Assembly (NCBI GenBank): GCA_031278495.1
Contig: JAITKG010000023.1
Location: 1 to 6,766 of the forward strand
Source of the DNA: Prevotellaceae bacterium
GTDB taxonomy: Bacteria > Bacteroidota > Bacteroidia > Bacteroidales > UBA932
DNA: 6,766 nt
Direction of reading: 5' to 3'
In this document: in pieces, positions 5,886 to 6,766 of the stretch
How positions within the stretch are numbered: the stretch's first letter is position 1
Layout of the letters: each line of letters starts with the position of its first letter
Program-made: the position numbers and the translations under genes
The notes under the pieces: model-generated
Databases searched by the model: none
What the model saw: the letters and a program-made list of their open reading frames with translations, nothing else
What the model was told of the DNA's origin: nothing

Positions 5886-6093
5886 AGCCCCGTCAGGGGC
5901 GGGATGTTGATAACCCCGTGCAAGTGCAGCGAAGCGGAACGTAGCGCGGGGATGCACGATGCTACGTCCTGCACTCGCGCGGCGCACAGGTTTTCCGCTA
6001 TGCACTTGTGTTGCTCCGCGCGAAAGGCAGGGGGGCGCGTTTTGTACCCCGCGCTTACGCACGGGGCTATAATAATACCGCCCCTTCGGGGCT
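5886..6093. repeat. BIME-like palindromic element, about 208 bp
   Basis: The ends are imperfect inverted repeats: 5886-5921 and 6059-6093 pair over about 35 positions with few differences. Each end also contains its own hairpin, GCCCC-GTCA-GGGGC (5887-5900) and GCCCC-TTC-GGGGC (6080-6092), followed inward by an A/T-rich stretch and a CCCCGTGC motif. Nested inside are AGCGCGGGG (5943-5951) with CCCCGCGCT (6047-6055), and ACGTAGC (5939-5945) with GCTACGT (5961-5967). This is the layout of paired REP hairpins in a bacterial interspersed mosaic element. Base composition is much more GC-rich than the flanks. Open frames across it look spurious. Similar elements seem familiar from Bacteroidetes intergenic regions, but I cannot confirm this here. 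Confidence 0.7.
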
Positions 6094-6144
6094 TGCCGGG
6101 AAGTACGAATTAGAAATTAGGAATTAAGAATTGGCTGACGCTGC
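6094..6144. repeat. Continuation of the A/T-rich mosaic after the BIME-like element
   Basis: GAATTAGAAATTAG, then GAATTAAGAATTGG (6121-6134), then a variant GC 11-mer GCTGACGCTGC (6134-6144). The 6121-6134 module is the exact reverse complement of bases inside the 3' end of ispH (488-501). Confidence 0.6.
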
Positions 6145-6166
6145 AAAAAAAATAATACAAATAAAA

Positions 6167-6197
6167 TTTGCAATTAAAAAATAAAGTAATATATTTG
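6167..6197 (+). promoter_or_regulatory. Near-consensus Bacteroidetes promoter for the right-hand secreted gene
   Basis: TTTG at 6167-6170, a 19-bp spacer, and TATATTTG at 6190-6197 match TTTG-N19-21-TAnnTTTG. Transcription should start near 6204. No other TAnnTTTG is seen on this strand between here and the ATG at 6519, so the gene likely has a leader of about 315 nt. This is the strongest promoter match in the window. Confidence 0.75.
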
Positions 6198-6225
6198 CAG
6201 CATTATTGATGTTCTTTTATTATGT

Positions 6226-6487
6226 GTTCGAAACTTCCGAAATTTCAACCACAGGTATATCGTTTTTGATTATTAAACGTGATTTTTGATTTAATTACCT
6301 GTGGTGGGTTTCGGAAGACCTCGAACAACTATAAATTAAAATTCACGTTTTCGACATAGAAAAACCCCACAAAACAAAGTAGAAACCGTGAAAGTGGCAA
6401 TGAGAATAAAATTGCAGCAGGGGATTGTTTTATAAATGTCGTTTGTGTTTGTGGGTACGTATATAAAACAATCTCCAAAAGCTGCAA
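6226..6487 (+). promoter_or_regulatory. Structured 5' leader with three consecutive stem-loops
   Basis: Hairpin 1 (6226-6326) has helices of 6, 9 and 10 bp: 6226-6231/6321-6326, 6234-6242/6309-6317 and 6248-6257/6296-6305. Its 38-nt apical region can form a further 5-bp helix (6261-6265/6275-6279). Hairpin 2 (6342-6392) pairs TTCACG with CGTGAA plus TTTC with GAAA. Hairpin 3 (6412-6487) pairs TTGCAGC with GCTGCAA and then 15 bp (6420-6434/6462-6476), including the perfect GATTGTTTTATA and one G-U. They fill almost the whole leader of the downstream gene. I do not recognise a known riboswitch or small RNA. Function as a cis-regulator, mRNA stabiliser or processed RNA is inference. Confidence 0.55.
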
Positions 6488-6518
6488 AAAAAGTAATAAC
6501 AATATCAATTTTAATTTT

Positions 6519-6766
6519 ATGAAAAAAATTTTCTTTCTTTTCGCAATGCTTGTAAGCGTTGCAGCAAGTGCGGCGGTAACGGTTACGCCAATCAGCACGG
6601 ATTATGCCGCAAAAAAAGTAACCTTTAGCGTGTCTTGGACAAACACACCCACTGCGCCGTATAATAACCGCGTATGGATATGGATAGATTTTTGTCCCGT
6701 GTCCGGCACAACGCCGGCAAACTCGTTTTCGACAGCGACGATTTCCAATCCCGTGAAAGACGCCGG
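6519..6766 (+). CDS. Secreted protein of unknown function, N-terminal part (3' end outside window)
   Basis: The frame opens with ATG at 6519 and is still open after 82 codons at the window end. Residues 1-18 form a signal peptide (MKK, hydrophobic core, ASA before A19). The mature part begins with beta-rich, Thr/Val-rich sequence, TDYAAKKVTFSVSWTN, and a motif NNRVWIWIDFCPVSGTTP (about 49-66). From memory, similar N-termini are found in large Bacteroidales secreted proteins, some ending in a FISUMP domain; I cannot check this here. The protein is probably exported or surface-exposed. The leader lacks a Shine-Dalgarno sequence and is A/T-rich before the ATG, normal for Bacteroidetes. It is preceded by a strong promoter and a long structured leader. 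It may be related to the FISUMP fragment at the left edge, but the visible parts do not overlap. Confidence 0.85.
   Translation, partial: MKKIFFLFAMLVSVAASAAVTVTPISTDYAAKKVTFSVSWTNTPTAPYNNRVWIWIDFCPVSGTTPANSFSTATISNPVKDA

Noticed and set aside
5904..6113. Open frame on the plus strand in the GC-rich element (and a minus-strand one at 5865-6062)
   Set aside because: They run across nested palindromes, have no recognisable domain or leader, and are best explained by GC-rich repeat DNA lacking stops by chance.
6226..6326. Invertible promoter (phase switch) as in Bacteroides surface loci
   Set aside because: The arms are imperfect with bulges and no TAnnTTTG element lies between them; a structured RNA fits better. 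The same holds for 6412-6487.
6204..6490. 6S RNA, tmRNA, RNase P RNA or SRP RNA
   Set aside because: None of the conserved sequence signatures of these RNAs was recognised, and the three-hairpin layout does not match them.
6329..6598. Minus-strand frame with a hydrophobic stretch
   Set aside because: It is antisense to the signal peptide of the 6519 gene and to the A/T-rich leader; the hydrophobicity comes from poly-A/poly-T complement.

Overview
The window looks like a chromosomal piece of a Bacteroidetes bacterium, most likely an uncultured Bacteroidales. Four things point there. The cmk and ispH reading frames overlap at ATGA, a pairing I recall from Bacteroides-type genomes. Promoters match the Bacteroidetes consensus (TTTG, about 19-21 bp, then TAnnTTTG). 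Starts lack Shine-Dalgarno sequences and sit behind A/T-rich leaders. Secreted proteins of the FISUMP type (Fibrobacter succinogenes major paralogous domain) occur at the window edges. The species cannot be named from this sequence.

Layout: 1-135 is the last 44 codons of a FISUMP-domain protein (+). 136-463 is a gene-free mosaic of short repeats. 464-2049 (-) is the cmk-ispH operon. From an intergenic stretch with divergent promoter elements, a sigma-54-type response regulator (2146-3306, +) runs the other way, followed 16 bp later by a small secreted protein with two LTxxQ-like motifs (3323-3718, +). 3728-3847 (-) holds the degraded C-terminus of a HepT/DUF86 toxin. 3910-5625 (-) is glnS. 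5626-6518 is an 893-bp gene-free region with repeat modules, a GC-rich palindromic element of about 208 bp, a near-consensus promoter and a long 5' leader with three successive stem-loops. 6519-6766 (+) is the N-terminal part of a secreted protein that runs off the window.

How it fits together: the core is housekeeping (CMP phosphorylation, last step of the MEP isoprenoid pathway, glutaminyl-tRNA charging) plus one regulatory unit (response regulator and putative envelope-stress protein). On both sides the core is bounded by the same kind of repeat mosaic, including an exact 44-bp sequence present once on each side in inverted orientation. Outside it lie surface or secreted protein genes. The left repeat overlaps the end of ispH and supplies its stop codon.

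The most interesting parts are non-coding: the three-hairpin leader before the right-hand secreted gene, the BIME-like palindromic element, and the modular 8-bp repeat arrays punctuated by a GC-rich 11-mer. No tRNA, rRNA, CRISPR array, insertion sequence or complete mobile element was seen.
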